Positions 25,597-32,714 of a DNA stretch of 64,000 nucleotides are shown piece by piece. Every line of letters begins with the position of its first letter. Position 1 is the first letter of the stretch. The notes below the pieces were generated by a model that saw only the letters and a program-made list of their open reading frames with translations, made no database searches and was not told where the DNA came from. The DNA is from Nocardiopsis metallicus (GTDB lineage: Bacteria; Actinomycetota; Actinomycetes; Streptosporangiales; Streptosporangiaceae): contig NZ_JACHDO010000001.1 in assembly GCF_014201115.1 (NCBI RefSeq), positions 6,324,001 to 6,388,000 on the forward strand, read 5' to 3'. The position numbers and the translations under genes are program-made.

Positions 25597-26571
25597 CTAC
25601 TGCTTGAATCCGATATGCAGGTGATCCTGGTGCACGGTGTCAGTGAAGGACGCCCCCGCTGAGGTCGAGAGCGCCCAGGGTCCACCGACCTCGGTGGCCC
25701 CTTCGGCCAGCGCGAGTTCCATCAACGTGCGGGCGGGGCTGGCTTCCTCAAGGGATCGCAGGTCAGAGACCGAGACTTGGTCGACGGCCCAGATGTCCAC
25801 CGCCCGGCCGTTGATGTGATTGCTGACCGAGTCGCTGCCGAAGACGTTGATCGGGTGCCCGGTGGAAAGGACCGCCACCGAGATCGTGTGCTCGGCCGAA
25901 AGGGAGAGCATCATCTCCAGTGTCCGATCGTCGATGTCCCCCGCGAGGATGTCCCAGCGTGAGCTGTCCGGCAGCTGGATCCGGTCGGAGGCCAGTACGC
26001 GTGCGGCCGCATCGGACGGTGTCGCCTCGGTTCCGGGCGGTGCGCCTCCCTCCGACGCGATCTCGGTGACGGTCCAGCCCCGTTCCTGCTGTTCGAGGCG
26101 GACGTCGATGGTGCGTGTCCAGGCGGACAGCTCCTGCTCTCGAAGGGTGGTGAACTCGACCACGGTCATGACGGAGGCTTCGTCCTCCGTCAGCCCGCCC
26201 AACTGCGGGTAGATGACCTGGGTCGCGGCCGCCGTACCGGGGGAGAGGAGCGAGGTGTCCAGCCGGTCCGTGCTGTGGAGGACACCGGCGGCTTCCAAAC
26301 GCTCGCGTGCTGCCTCCGGGGTACCGTCCTCCGCTTCGTAGTTGAACGCGGCTTCGAGGAAACGAGCCGCGGTCCGCTTCGCCTCCAGAGCGGGTTCGTC
26401 CTCGGCCACCTCGAACGCCGACACGGCCGGCAGCGTCGGCGCGGGGTCGGTCTCGTCCGTGTCGGAGGACGACTGTTGCGCCTCCTGCCCGGCGAAGGCA
26501 CAGGAGGCGAGGGAAAAGGTGATCGCGGTCAGGGCCGCGACGCGTCGCAGTATCAACGTGATCCGTCCCAA
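25597..26571 (-). CDS. Lipoprotein with a C-terminal M15-like (peptidoglycan peptidase) domain
   Basis: A 324-residue exported lipoprotein. A signal peptide ends in lipobox LASC (Cys24), followed by an acidic Ser/Asp linker and a middle domain (about 55-180). The C-terminal domain carries SNHINGRAVDIW (His252, Asp259) and HQDHLHIGF (His314, His317, His319). This is the metal-ligand pattern of M15 D-Ala-D-Ala peptidases (VanX/VanY type). Catalytic activity is inferred. It is divergent from the GNAT gene and its start lies about 110 bases behind BlaI-type operator 2. Confidence 0.72.
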   Translation of the reverse strand: MGRITLILRRVAALTAITFSLASCAFAGQEAQQSSSDTDETDPAPTLPAVSAFEVAEDEPALEAKRTAARFLEAAFNYEAEDGTPEAARERLEAAGVLHSTDRLDTSLLSPGTAAATQVIYPQLGGLTEDEASVMTVVEFTTLREQELSAWTRTIDVRLEQQERGWTVTEIASEGGAPPGTEATPSDAAARVLASDRIQLPDSSRWDILAGDIDDRTLEMMLSLSAEHTISVAVLSTGHPINVFGSDSVSNHINGRAVDIWAVDQVSVSDLRSLEEASPARTLMELALAEGATEVGGPWALSTSAGASFTDTVHQDHLHIGFKQ

Positions 26572-26678
26572 GGGGGTCCTTCTTCTGCTGGGCGGTCGTC
26601 GACCGCGCCACGTGTTCGAGGTGGTGTGTCGGCACGATCGAAGGCGCTCAGCGCTGGGGGAGGATCGTGCGACACTGC

Positions 26679-26694
26679 TACTACACTAGTAGTA
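26679..26694. promoter_or_regulatory. BlaI/MecI-type operator 2 (lipoprotein side)
   Basis: TACTAC-ACTA-GTAGTA has perfect 6-bp arms and a 4-bp spacer, the best match in the window to the BlaI/MecI consensus dyad. It lies between the divergent lipoprotein and GNAT genes, nearer the lipoprotein promoter. Confidence 0.8.
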
Positions 26695-26759
26695 AGTCTC
26701 CTGGGCGGCCTCGCTCGCGACACCTTCGGGGAAAGCGTGAGGGCAGGCCTTGCCAAGAT

Positions 26760-26777
26760 CTATTACAAGTGTAGTAG
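26760..26777. promoter_or_regulatory. BlaI/MecI-type operator 3 (GNAT side)
   Basis: ctattacaa-gtgtagtag contains TATTAC-AAGT-GTAGTA, one mismatch from a perfect dyad. It ends 9 bases before the GNAT ATG. A TTGCCA at 26750-26755 could be the -35 element. Confidence 0.75.
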
Positions 26778-26786
26778 GTTGCGGTC

Positions 26787-27452
26787 ATGCCCTCCTTTCC
26801 ACCTACGGAGACGCCCGTGGTCTCGCTGCGCGTCATGGAACTGCGGGATGTGCCCATAGCGGTCCACCTGCACCGACTGAACCTGCCCGCGGGGTTCTTC
26901 GTCGAACTCGGCGATAGATTCCTCGAGCGTTACTACCGGACCTTCCTCACCAGCCCCGCGGCGGTGGCACTCATCGCCGAGGTCGACGGCCGACCCGCTG
27001 GATTCCTCGTCGGATCGCTGGACGAGGTGGTACATCACCATCACATGCTTCAACTGGAGCGCTGGAGACTCGCTCGTGCGGGGATGATGTCGCTGCTCGT
27101 ACGGCCAGAACTGACCATGCGTTTCGTTCGCACGCGTGCTCGGCGCTACGTCAGGGGCGTTCGGCGCTCCACCACCGGGACGAACGCGGAGCAGGGGGAG
27201 CGACTCCGGACCGGGGTCCTCAGCCATGTCGTGGTTGACGAGAACATACGCCGGGCAGGGGTGGGGGCCCTTCTGGTCGAGCGGTTCGCCGCCATCGCCC
27301 GCCTCCACGGTTCCCAGAGACTCAGGCTCTACACCAGCAGCGACAACGAGCCGGCGAAGCGGTTCTACGAGCGCCTGAGTTGGAAGTCCCAGCCGGACCA
27401 GGCGGACATGGACGGCAAGCTGTGGACGCCCTTCGTTCTCGAGCTGGAGTGA
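26787..27452 (+). CDS. GNAT-family N-acetyltransferase
   Basis: A 221-residue protein with the GNAT fold. An N-terminal strand-helix (LRVMELRDVPIAVHLHRLNL) is followed by AEVDGRPAGFLVGSL. An inserted Arg/His-rich segment (about 78-135) comes next, then the acetyl-CoA motif VVVDENIRRAGVGALLVERF (about 150-169), then LRLYTSSDNEPAKRFYERL. The acyl acceptor is unknown. The transcript start is probably very close to the ATG because an operator ends 9 bases upstream. It is followed two bases later by a 25-codon open frame and then murJ. Confidence 0.85.
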   Translation: MPSFPPTETPVVSLRVMELRDVPIAVHLHRLNLPAGFFVELGDRFLERYYRTFLTSPAAVALIAEVDGRPAGFLVGSLDEVVHHHHMLQLERWRLARAGMMSLLVRPELTMRFVRTRARRYVRGVRRSTTGTNAEQGERLRTGVLSHVVVDENIRRAGVGALLVERFAAIARLHGSQRLRLYTSSDNEPAKRFYERLSWKSQPDQADMDGKLWTPFVLELE

Positions 27453-27454
27453 CC

Positions 27455-27532
27455 ATGAGCACACCGGGCGCCCCTGCGGCACTGACATGGTTCGACCACC
27501 ACGCGGACGAGAACAGGGGCCACGCCTGGTGA
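27455..27532 (+). CDS. 25-residue open frame wedged between the GNAT gene and murJ
   Basis: ATG at 27455, two bases after the GNAT stop, opens a 25-codon frame (begins MSTPGAPAALTWFDHHADEN, ends Ala-Trp). Its TGA at 27530-27532 overlaps the GTG start of murJ (GTGA). This exact spacing on both sides looks like an operonic gene or a translational coupler rather than chance. No separate ribosome-binding site is visible beyond the end of the GNAT gene (ctggag). It could encode a small peptide or simply carry ribosomes from GNAT to murJ. I do not recognise a family. Confidence 0.4.
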   Translation: MSTPGAPAALTWFDHHADENRGHAW

Positions 27533-29208
27533 CGGCACCCTCCACGGAACCACGCAAACCGGACCTGGCGAGGTCCAGCGGTGTCATGGCTGTCGGTACC
27601 GCCGTCTCCCGGGTCAGCGGATTCGGACGTACGGTCGTCCTTGCGGCGGCGTTGGGGACCCAGCTTCTGGGGGACGCCTACAACACCGCCAACACGATCC
27701 CCTTCGTCGTCTACGACCTGCTCATCGGCGGTCTGATGGCCAGCGTCATCGTGCCGTTCCTGGTCAGGCGCCGCAAGCGCGACCCCGACGGGGGGTATGC
27801 CACCGAGCAGCGCGTTTTCACCATGGCACTCATCGCCCTCCTGGTGCTGGCGTCCGCGGCGGTCCTGGCCGCGGAGCCGCTGATCCGCCTCTACGCCGGG
27901 GAGTTCACCGACGCCCAGTTCGACGTCGCCGTGCTACTTGCCCGCTTCCTGCTGGCCCAGATCTTCTTCATCGGGCTGAGCGGTGTGTCCGGAGCCCTGC
28001 TCAACACCCGTGGCAGGTTCGGCGCTCCCGTGTGGGCCCCAGTCCTCAACAACGTCGTCATCATCTGTGTCGGGCTCACCTTCATCGCCGTCTCGGGCTC
28101 GGGAGTCACCACCGGGACGATCACCGACAGGCAGGTCGTCCTGCTGGGGCTCGGAACGGCGGGGGCCATGGCGCTCCAGGCCCTCACACTGCAGTGGGCG
28201 CTGCGCGCGGCCGGGTTCCGATGGAGGCCGCGTCTCGACCTACGGGGTTCGGGACTCGGCGAGGCACTGCGCGCGGCCGGCTGGATGTTCGTGCTCGTGT
28301 GCACCATGCAGACAGGGTTCCTGATCACCGCCAATATCGCCAACCGGGCGGGTGTCGCGGCGGCCACCGGGGACGCGGGCGTCGGCGCGGGCCTGACCGC
28401 CTACAACTACGCCTACCAGTTGTTCCAGCTGCCCTACGCGGTCGTGGCCGTCTCGGTCATCACCGTCCTGCTGCCACGGATGAGCGCGCACGCCGCCGAC
28501 AACGCGTGGCGAAGGGTGCGCGACGACTTCTCGCGTGGTCTGAGAACGGTCTCGGTCCTGCTCGTCCCCATCGCGCTTCTGATGGCCGTCTACGCCGTTC
28601 CGCTGTGCGTCCTGGTGTTTGCCCGCGGCAACACGTCGGTCGAAGACGCCCGCGCCATCGGCCGTGTCCTCACCGTCTTCACCCTGGGACTGGTCCCCTT
28701 CACCGGCTACCAGCTGATGCTGCGCGTCTTCTACGCCTCCGGGGACACGCGTACCCCGGCGCTGACCAGTCTCGCCAACGTCGCGGTGCACGCCGCGACC
28801 GCCGTTGCCTCCTACTGGTTCCTTCCACCCCACCAGGTCGTGATGGGGATCGCGGCCGGGTTCATGCTCTCCTACGTGTGTGGGTTGCTCATCGGGGGCG
28901 CCGTGCTCAGCCGCAGACTGGGGGGAGTCGACGGGAAGCGGATCACGTGGACGGTGGTCCGGCTGCACATGGCGGCGGTTCCCTCCGCGTTGCTGGCCGG
29001 GGGCGCGCTGTTTCTGGCCGCGAATTGGTTCGCGGGTGAGGCGGTCGCGGCCGTGTCCGCGATGGCGGTCGGGGTCGTATGCGGGATCCCGCTGTTCCTG
29101 TTGTTGGGACGCTTTCTGCGCATTGAGGAAGTCGGCGTCGTGACGGCGATGGTGCGTGACCGGGTGACTCGCTCGCGGGTTACCACCGTGGAGACCGGCG
29201 ACCGATGA
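27529..29208 (+). CDS. murJ: MurJ/MviN-type lipid II flippase
   Basis: Multidrug/oligosaccharidyl-lipid/polysaccharide (MOP) family membrane protein of 559 residues with about 14 hydrophobic helices. N-terminal signatures are GTAVSRVSGFGRTVVLAAALG and DAYNTANTIPFVVYDLLIGG. In the middle are GALLNTRGRFGAPVWAPVLN and YAYQLFQLPYAVVAVSVITV followed by LLPRMS, the typical MurJ block. MurJ carries lipid-linked peptidoglycan precursor across the membrane. The GTG at 27529 is chosen because it overlaps the stop of the 25-codon frame. An upstream ATG at 27487 would overlap that frame. Confidence 0.85.
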   Translation: MTAPSTEPRKPDLARSSGVMAVGTAVSRVSGFGRTVVLAAALGTQLLGDAYNTANTIPFVVYDLLIGGLMASVIVPFLVRRRKRDPDGGYATEQRVFTMALIALLVLASAAVLAAEPLIRLYAGEFTDAQFDVAVLLARFLLAQIFFIGLSGVSGALLNTRGRFGAPVWAPVLNNVVIICVGLTFIAVSGSGVTTGTITDRQVVLLGLGTAGAMALQALTLQWALRAAGFRWRPRLDLRGSGLGEALRAAGWMFVLVCTMQTGFLITANIANRAGVAAATGDAGVGAGLTAYNYAYQLFQLPYAVVAVSVITVLLPRMSAHAADNAWRRVRDDFSRGLRTVSVLLVPIALLMAVYAVPLCVLVFARGNTSVEDARAIGRVLTVFTLGLVPFTGYQLMLRVFYASGDTRTPALTSLANVAVHAATAVASYWFLPPHQVVMGIAAGFMLSYVCGLLIGGAVLSRRLGGVDGKRITWTVVRLHMAAVPSALLAGGALFLAANWFAGEAVAAVSAMAVGVVCGIPLFLLLGRFLRIEEVGVVTAMVRDRVTRSRVTTVETGDR

Positions 29209-29349
29209 TGAACACGCTCCGGAGGAACCGTGCCAGGCGTGTCGGGTGCTTCTTCGGGCACACAGGTGCGTGATGTTGCGGTACGGGAACGCCGGGGCTC
29301 GTGAGGACGGCGCGGGACTACCGCTGTATCGCCCGGCGGGCTCCAAGAG

Positions 29350-29595
29350 CATCAGATCGGGCACAAGCCGCGCGACGTCTTCGTCCGTGAGGACGCAGTC
29401 ACCGGTCGCCTCGGCCCGCTCCTGATCAGAGTCTCAGCACCAACGGGTGTTCCCTTGGAGGAGGTCAACTTCCCTCGTCGAGTACCCGACCAGGTCGCCG
29501 CTTGCCGAGCAGCGGGACTGAAGCTCAGGTACGACCCGATCGAACAGACACTGAGTACCGACACCGAGAGGGGGAGGATCGTGCTCTGGGTCTAG
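29350..29595 (+). pseudogene. Large serine recombinase, C-terminal remnant
   Basis: HKPRDVFVREDAVTGRLGPL matches the HHPRNVYVREADVVPVLDRW segment of the intact recombinase at 44446-46149. The same frame then jumps to AGLKLRYDPIEQTLSTD, matching its extreme C-terminus (LGLRMRYDPVKNSVRAE), and stops at 29595. About 120 residues in between and everything before are missing. It marks the right end of the older element. Confidence 0.7.
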
Positions 29596-29639
29596 GACTT
29601 CCTCGGCTTCGATAGCTCTGCGGGGAGCCGAACCGTATC

Positions 29640-29770
29640 GAACCCCCACGAAAAATATGCACTCCCATGCATAGATCTCGAATATTAGGGAGAGTGCGAA
29701 ACGAAAGATCCCAGGACACCAGTCCCTGGGATCTTGTAGTGAAGAATTTTTATGTAGTATTATGTATAAT
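29640..29770. promoter_or_regulatory. AT-rich segment with a TATAAT element before the DUF2637 gene
   Basis: This is the most AT-rich stretch of the window. It ends with a consensus TATAAT at 29765-29770, but I see no good -35 at 17 bp. The promoter should serve the DUF2637 gene starting at 29862. The low GC content is unlike the neighbours and fits a junction of mobile DNA. Confidence 0.4.
29706..29734. terminator. Hairpin with 10-bp perfect stem
   Basis: agatcccagg (29706-29715) pairs with cctgggatct (29725-29734) around a nine-base loop. It lies between the two integrative elements and would stop transcription from the recombinase remnant side. Confidence 0.65.
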
Positions 29771-29773
29771 TCT

Positions 29774-29795
29774 GTGTTCGAAGGGGGGTCGAACC
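29774..29795. other. tRNA-end-like sequence, possible attachment-site scar
   Basis: gtgttcgaaggggggtcgaa, followed by cc, resembles the 3' end of the tRNA-Leu gene on the same strand (gtgtccgaggggggacttga, then accc; 46130 onward). The similarity is partial and includes small gaps, so this is a suggestion only. Confidence 0.25.
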
Positions 29796-29861
29796 ATCCC
29801 CCTGCAGGACCCGAGCCCGTTGGTTCTGAGCACGGATCTGTCGCTGGACGGGTGGTGACCT

Positions 29862-30597
29862 GTGATGGAGTCTTCCCGTTGTTTCCGCTGGACAGCCATC
29901 GTTGCTGTGCTGATGCTGGCTGTGATCGCGGCGGTGGTGTCGTGCTCGCACATGTACGAACTCGCCCTGCGCCACGGTGAGCCCGAGTGGCGCGCGGCCC
30001 TGTTCCCGCTCTCGGTCGACGGCATGATCGTCGCCTCCTCCATGACTCTGCTGAGCGATGCGCGCAACGGCCGCAAGGGCGGTGTCTTGCCTTGGACACT
30101 GTTGATCATCGGGTCGGCCGCGTCCCTGGCGGCCAACGTCGCGGTGGCCGACCCGACGATGTGGTCGAGGATCATCCATGCTTGGCTGTGCTTCGCGCTG
30201 ATCGGTGCGTACGAACTGCTCATACGGGCGTTCCGCACAGCGGCCAGGTGCGTACGCAGAGCGTACGCACACCGAAGAGGTCTCTTCGGCTCCCGAAGAC
30301 CAAGCGCAGGCGGAGGAGACAGGGCTGTACGTCGTTCGCGAACAGCACACCGGAACACCCGACGGAAGCAAACCGAGCCACCCTGCGCCGCCTGAGATCC
30401 AGGTGCGCGCATGGCGATGGGCCTTGGAACAGCAAAGAGAGCAGGGGGCGCTGCCCACGGGAGATCAGATTGCGAAGGCTTTCGGCCGTAAACCCCGGTG
30501 GGGCAGGCTGATCAGCCAGTGGGGGCGAAAGGGCAAGTTCGACCAAGCCCTGGTTCAGGAAGACGAGTTCCCAGCGTCTTCCGCCTCTTCCGTATGA
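29862..30597 (+). pseudogene. DUF2637 membrane protein gene with a frameshift
   Basis: The first frame gives four membrane helices (RWTAIVAVLMLAVIAAVVSC, then PLSVDGMIVASSMTLL, LLIIGSAASLAANVA and IIHAWLCFALIGAYELL), as in DUF2637/Spd-type proteins of actinomycete integrative elements. The C-terminal part, with PPEIQVRAWRWALEQ and AKAFGRKPRWGRLISQWG, is in another frame that is open from 30205 to 30597. The switch must occur around 30235-30265, within gcgtacgcagagcgtacgca, a repeat prone to slippage. It may be a mutation or a programmed shift. Confidence 0.75.
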
Positions 30598-30735
30598 CTG
30601 GCCACGTCGGCTCTGGCCTCGATCCGTACTGATCAATCAGCAGAACGGCGAGTGTTGTTCTGGCCTTACCGGTACGAGGCGAGGTGTGCAGGGCTCTGGC
30701 AGAGCTCTGCACACCGTCTGAAGAGGAAGGGAACG

Positions 30736-30867
30736 ATGACGCTGGCTAATCAGGCCACCGATGGGCAGGTTCTCGACTCAGAACTCCCACGTGAGTACAA
30801 CCCCAGGTCCTACACATCCGAAGAACTCTTGATCAGCTTCGCTCAGGGCAGTGTCCGGAGAGGATGA
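30736..30867 (+). CDS. Small hypothetical protein (43 residues)
   Basis: ATG at 30736 with an aggaaggga ribosome-binding site opens a frame beginning MTLANQATDGQVLDSELPRE and ending SVRRG. Its stop overlaps the start of the next small gene (ATGA). No family is recognised. Its place behind the DUF2637 gene fits the small uncharacterised genes of integrative elements. Confidence 0.5.
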   Translation: MTLANQATDGQVLDSELPREYNPRSYTSEELLISFAQGSVRRG

Positions 30868-31010
30868 CGCGCAGTCGCAGTCGCAGGCACAGACGCAGCA
30901 GGCGAAGCGGCACAGCGATTTCAGCGGAACCGGAACCGCAGACGGACTTGCAGGGGGTCACAGGCGTTGTCGCTTTGCTCATGCTTCGAGGATACCCCCA
31001 GGAGGTATAA
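30864..31010 (+). CDS. Small Arg-rich hypothetical protein (48 residues)
   Basis: It starts at the ATG overlapping the previous stop. The N-terminus is strongly basic (TRSRSRRHRRSRRSG) and the C-terminus ends GVVALLMLRGYPQEV. The stop codon lies at the edge of a CsoR-like dyad. Function is unknown. The gene may be a truncated remnant where the copper cargo was inserted. Confidence 0.4.
   Translation: MTRSRSRRHRRSRRSGTAISAEPEPQTDLQGVTGVVALLMLRGYPQEV
30992..31008. promoter_or_regulatory. CsoR-like operator, orphan copy
   Basis: ATACCCCC-A-GGAGGTAT is a dyad with 7 of 8 arm positions paired, similar to the copper-operon boxes at 32416 and 32451. No clear copper gene follows in either direction; a degraded oxidoreductase ends about 220 bases to the right. 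Confidence 0.5.
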
Positions 31011-31231
31011 GAATAACCGATCGGGAATCAGGCCGAGCGGCGTCACCGGTCAGCGCATCCCGTGGATGGTCCTGAAAGGCCTGTGCGGGCTCCACCGTGT
31101 AAATGACTTCCTCATCGGGTCATCCACTTCGTGCATGGTCTGGCACCGTCTGTGGACCGCGCATGTTTCCCTGCGGTTGCCAACGCAACCCGGTCGACTC
31201 CCTCGGGCGCTTGGGCTCGCACGCTGGCCGC

Positions 31232-32383
31232 TCACGGACACGCGTGCAGGCGTGGTGCCCACTCTTGGACGAGTCGAATTGCACCGATCCCGACCGCTCC
31301 TACCGTCCTACCCTCTACCTCGTGGACGACCAGCAACGGATCGGTCGACACACAGCGCTCGCACGCTCCTGAACCGTTGTGTCCGACACAGGTGAGCGTG
31401 TGGCCGAAGATGCGCGCCACGAAGTTCGCGCGTGGCAAGTAGGGTCCGGGGTCGGCGCCGAGCCCGAGGTCGTGCAGCAGGGTGCGGGCGGCGTGCCCGC
31501 CTTGCGCGGCGGCGTCGTCCCAGTGGTCGATCCGCCAGGGCCCCAGCGGGCCGCCGTGATGGAAGGCAACGCCTCCGGTTCCATAAAACCGCGGCGCACC
31601 GGCGACGCGGAGTCGGGCGCCGACGTCGACGCCGCTCAGCCAGGGCTGCAGTGCGATGGGGCGGTGCCGTTCGCTGCGATGACGAGGTCGGCGTCCAGGC
31701 GTGTTCCGTCATCGAGGGTGAGGCCGATGTGGGCATCGCTGAGCCTTACGGCGACGGGTTGACGTGCGAAGTACGTCGAGACGTGCGTGCGGTGCAGGTC
31801 GGCTACCCGCTGGGCGACCAGGTCGCCCAGCGCGGTGCGTCCCGGAGTGTTTGAGCGGGACAAGAGTGCGATGCCGTGTCTGGCCTGGTGCAGCAGGGAG
31901 GCGGTCTCAGCAGCTACCAGTCCGGCACCCAGAATTATCACGCGTGCCGGGTGGGGGTGCGGGCGAGCCGGTCGCGCACGCGTAGCGCGTCGTGCATCGA
32001 GTGCAGCGTGGTCAGGCGCCCTGCCCTCGCGGCGGCGTGGACGCCGCGCGGATCGACGTTCAGGTGCCTGGGGGTGCTGCCGGTCGCCACGATGAGGGCA
32101 TCGAAGCCCAAGGTCGCGCCTGAGTCGAGGTGTACCTCACGTGCGGCGACGTCGACTCGGCGGGCGGTGCCGACCACGAAGGGCTCCCCCGGGGGCGACA
32201 ACGTGGCCTGCTCTGGCGTTATGAGCCCAACGGCCACCCCCTTGTTCACCAGGGTCCGATTGTAGGGCGCCTGGTTGCTGGCACCGACGAGTGTGACTCC
32301 GACTCCGCTGGTCGTGACGAGTTCTCGGCTGCCGCTGTTCCCGCCGCTCCCGCGCCGAGGACCACTACCTGGTGTGTCGACAT
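31232..32383 (-). pseudogene. FAD/NAD(P)-dependent pyridine nucleotide-disulfide oxidoreductase, multiply frameshifted
   Basis: It starts MSTHQVVVLGAGAAGTAAA (dinucleotide-binding loop) with an AGGAG ribosome-binding site, then shifts frame to VGVTLVGASNQAPYNRTLVN. FDALIVATGSTPRHL (the ATG motif) follows, then another frame with MIILGAGLVAAETASLLHQ (NAD-binding loop) and LDADLVIAANGTAP. The tail HTLTCVGHNGSGACERCV is again in another frame. At least three frameshifts disable it. It was divergent from the copper operon and probably shared its control region. Confidence 0.75.
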
Positions 32384-32407
32384 GACTCTCCTGCTGTTGC
32401 GTTTCGC

Positions 32408-32436
32408 TTGACCCTTATACCCCTAGAGGGTATATC
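32408..32436 (+). promoter_or_regulatory. Copper-operon promoter overlapped by a CsoR-type operator
   Basis: -35 TTGACC (32408-32413) and -10 TATATC (32431-32436) are spaced exactly 17 bp. Between and across them lies TATACCCC-TAG-AGGGTATA (32416-32434), a dyad of the TACCCC/GGGGTA type bound by copper-sensing CsoR repressors. Binding would block this promoter, which reads toward copZ. Confidence 0.8.
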
Positions 32437-32450
32437 TGGGATTGTAAACA

Positions 32451-32465
32451 TACCCCTCGGGGGTA
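32451..32465. promoter_or_regulatory. Second CsoR-type operator before copZ
   Basis: TACCCC-TCG-GGGGTA forms perfect 6-bp arms. It lies downstream of the promoter, within the leader of the copZ transcript, and could act as a second repressor site. Confidence 0.75.
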
Positions 32466-32500
32466 CAGGATGTTGATCGTTGAGAAGCGAGGCCAACCGG

Positions 32501-32713
32501 ATGAGTGCCACTCAGACCTACGCCGTAACGGGGATGACGTGCGGACACTGCGAGGGGGCAGTCCGCACCGAGGTGTCCCGCGTTTCGGGAGTCGCCAAGG
32601 TCGAGGTCAGCTCCGCTATGGGCCGCCTGATCGTCACCGCGGGCGAGCAGATCGATGACGCGGCCGTGATCGCCGCGGTCGAAGAGGCCGGATACGCGGC
32701 CACGAGGAACTGA
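32501..32713 (+). CDS. copZ: CopZ-like copper chaperone (heavy-metal-associated domain)
   Basis: Cytosolic 70-residue metallochaperone with a single HMA fold. The Cu(I)-binding motif is MTCGHC (Cys near 14 and 17), followed by VRTEVSRVSGVAKVEV and the C-terminal VEEAGYAA. CopZ delivers Cu(I) to the CopA ATPase and to the repressor. It is the first gene after the copper promoter. The next gene starts one base after its stop. Confidence 0.92.
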   Translation: MSATQTYAVTGMTCGHCEGAVRTEVSRVSGVAKVEVSSAMGRLIVTAGEQIDDAAVIAAVEEAGYAATRN

Positions 32714-32714
32714 C

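Larger units (their letters stand above)
6790..29595. mobile_element. Older, decayed integrative element (inferred extent)
   Basis: The left marker is a frameshifted DUF2637 C-terminus (6790-7019) and the right marker is a serine-recombinase C-terminus (29350-29595). The intact-recombinase element at 29.7-46.2 kb has the same markers in the same order: DUF2637 at the left, recombinase at the right. The interior is mostly cargo and insertion remnants, and no replication or conjugation gene remains. The boundaries are inferred from these markers, not from attachment repeats. Confidence 0.45.

Noticed and set aside
27487..27528. ATG start for murJ at 27487
   Set aside because: It would add 14 charged residues and overlap the 25-codon frame; the GTG at 27529 is coupled to the preceding stop.
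29774..29795. Second tRNA gene at the element junction
   Set aside because: Only a T-arm-like fragment is present; no acceptor or anticodon arms can be drawn.
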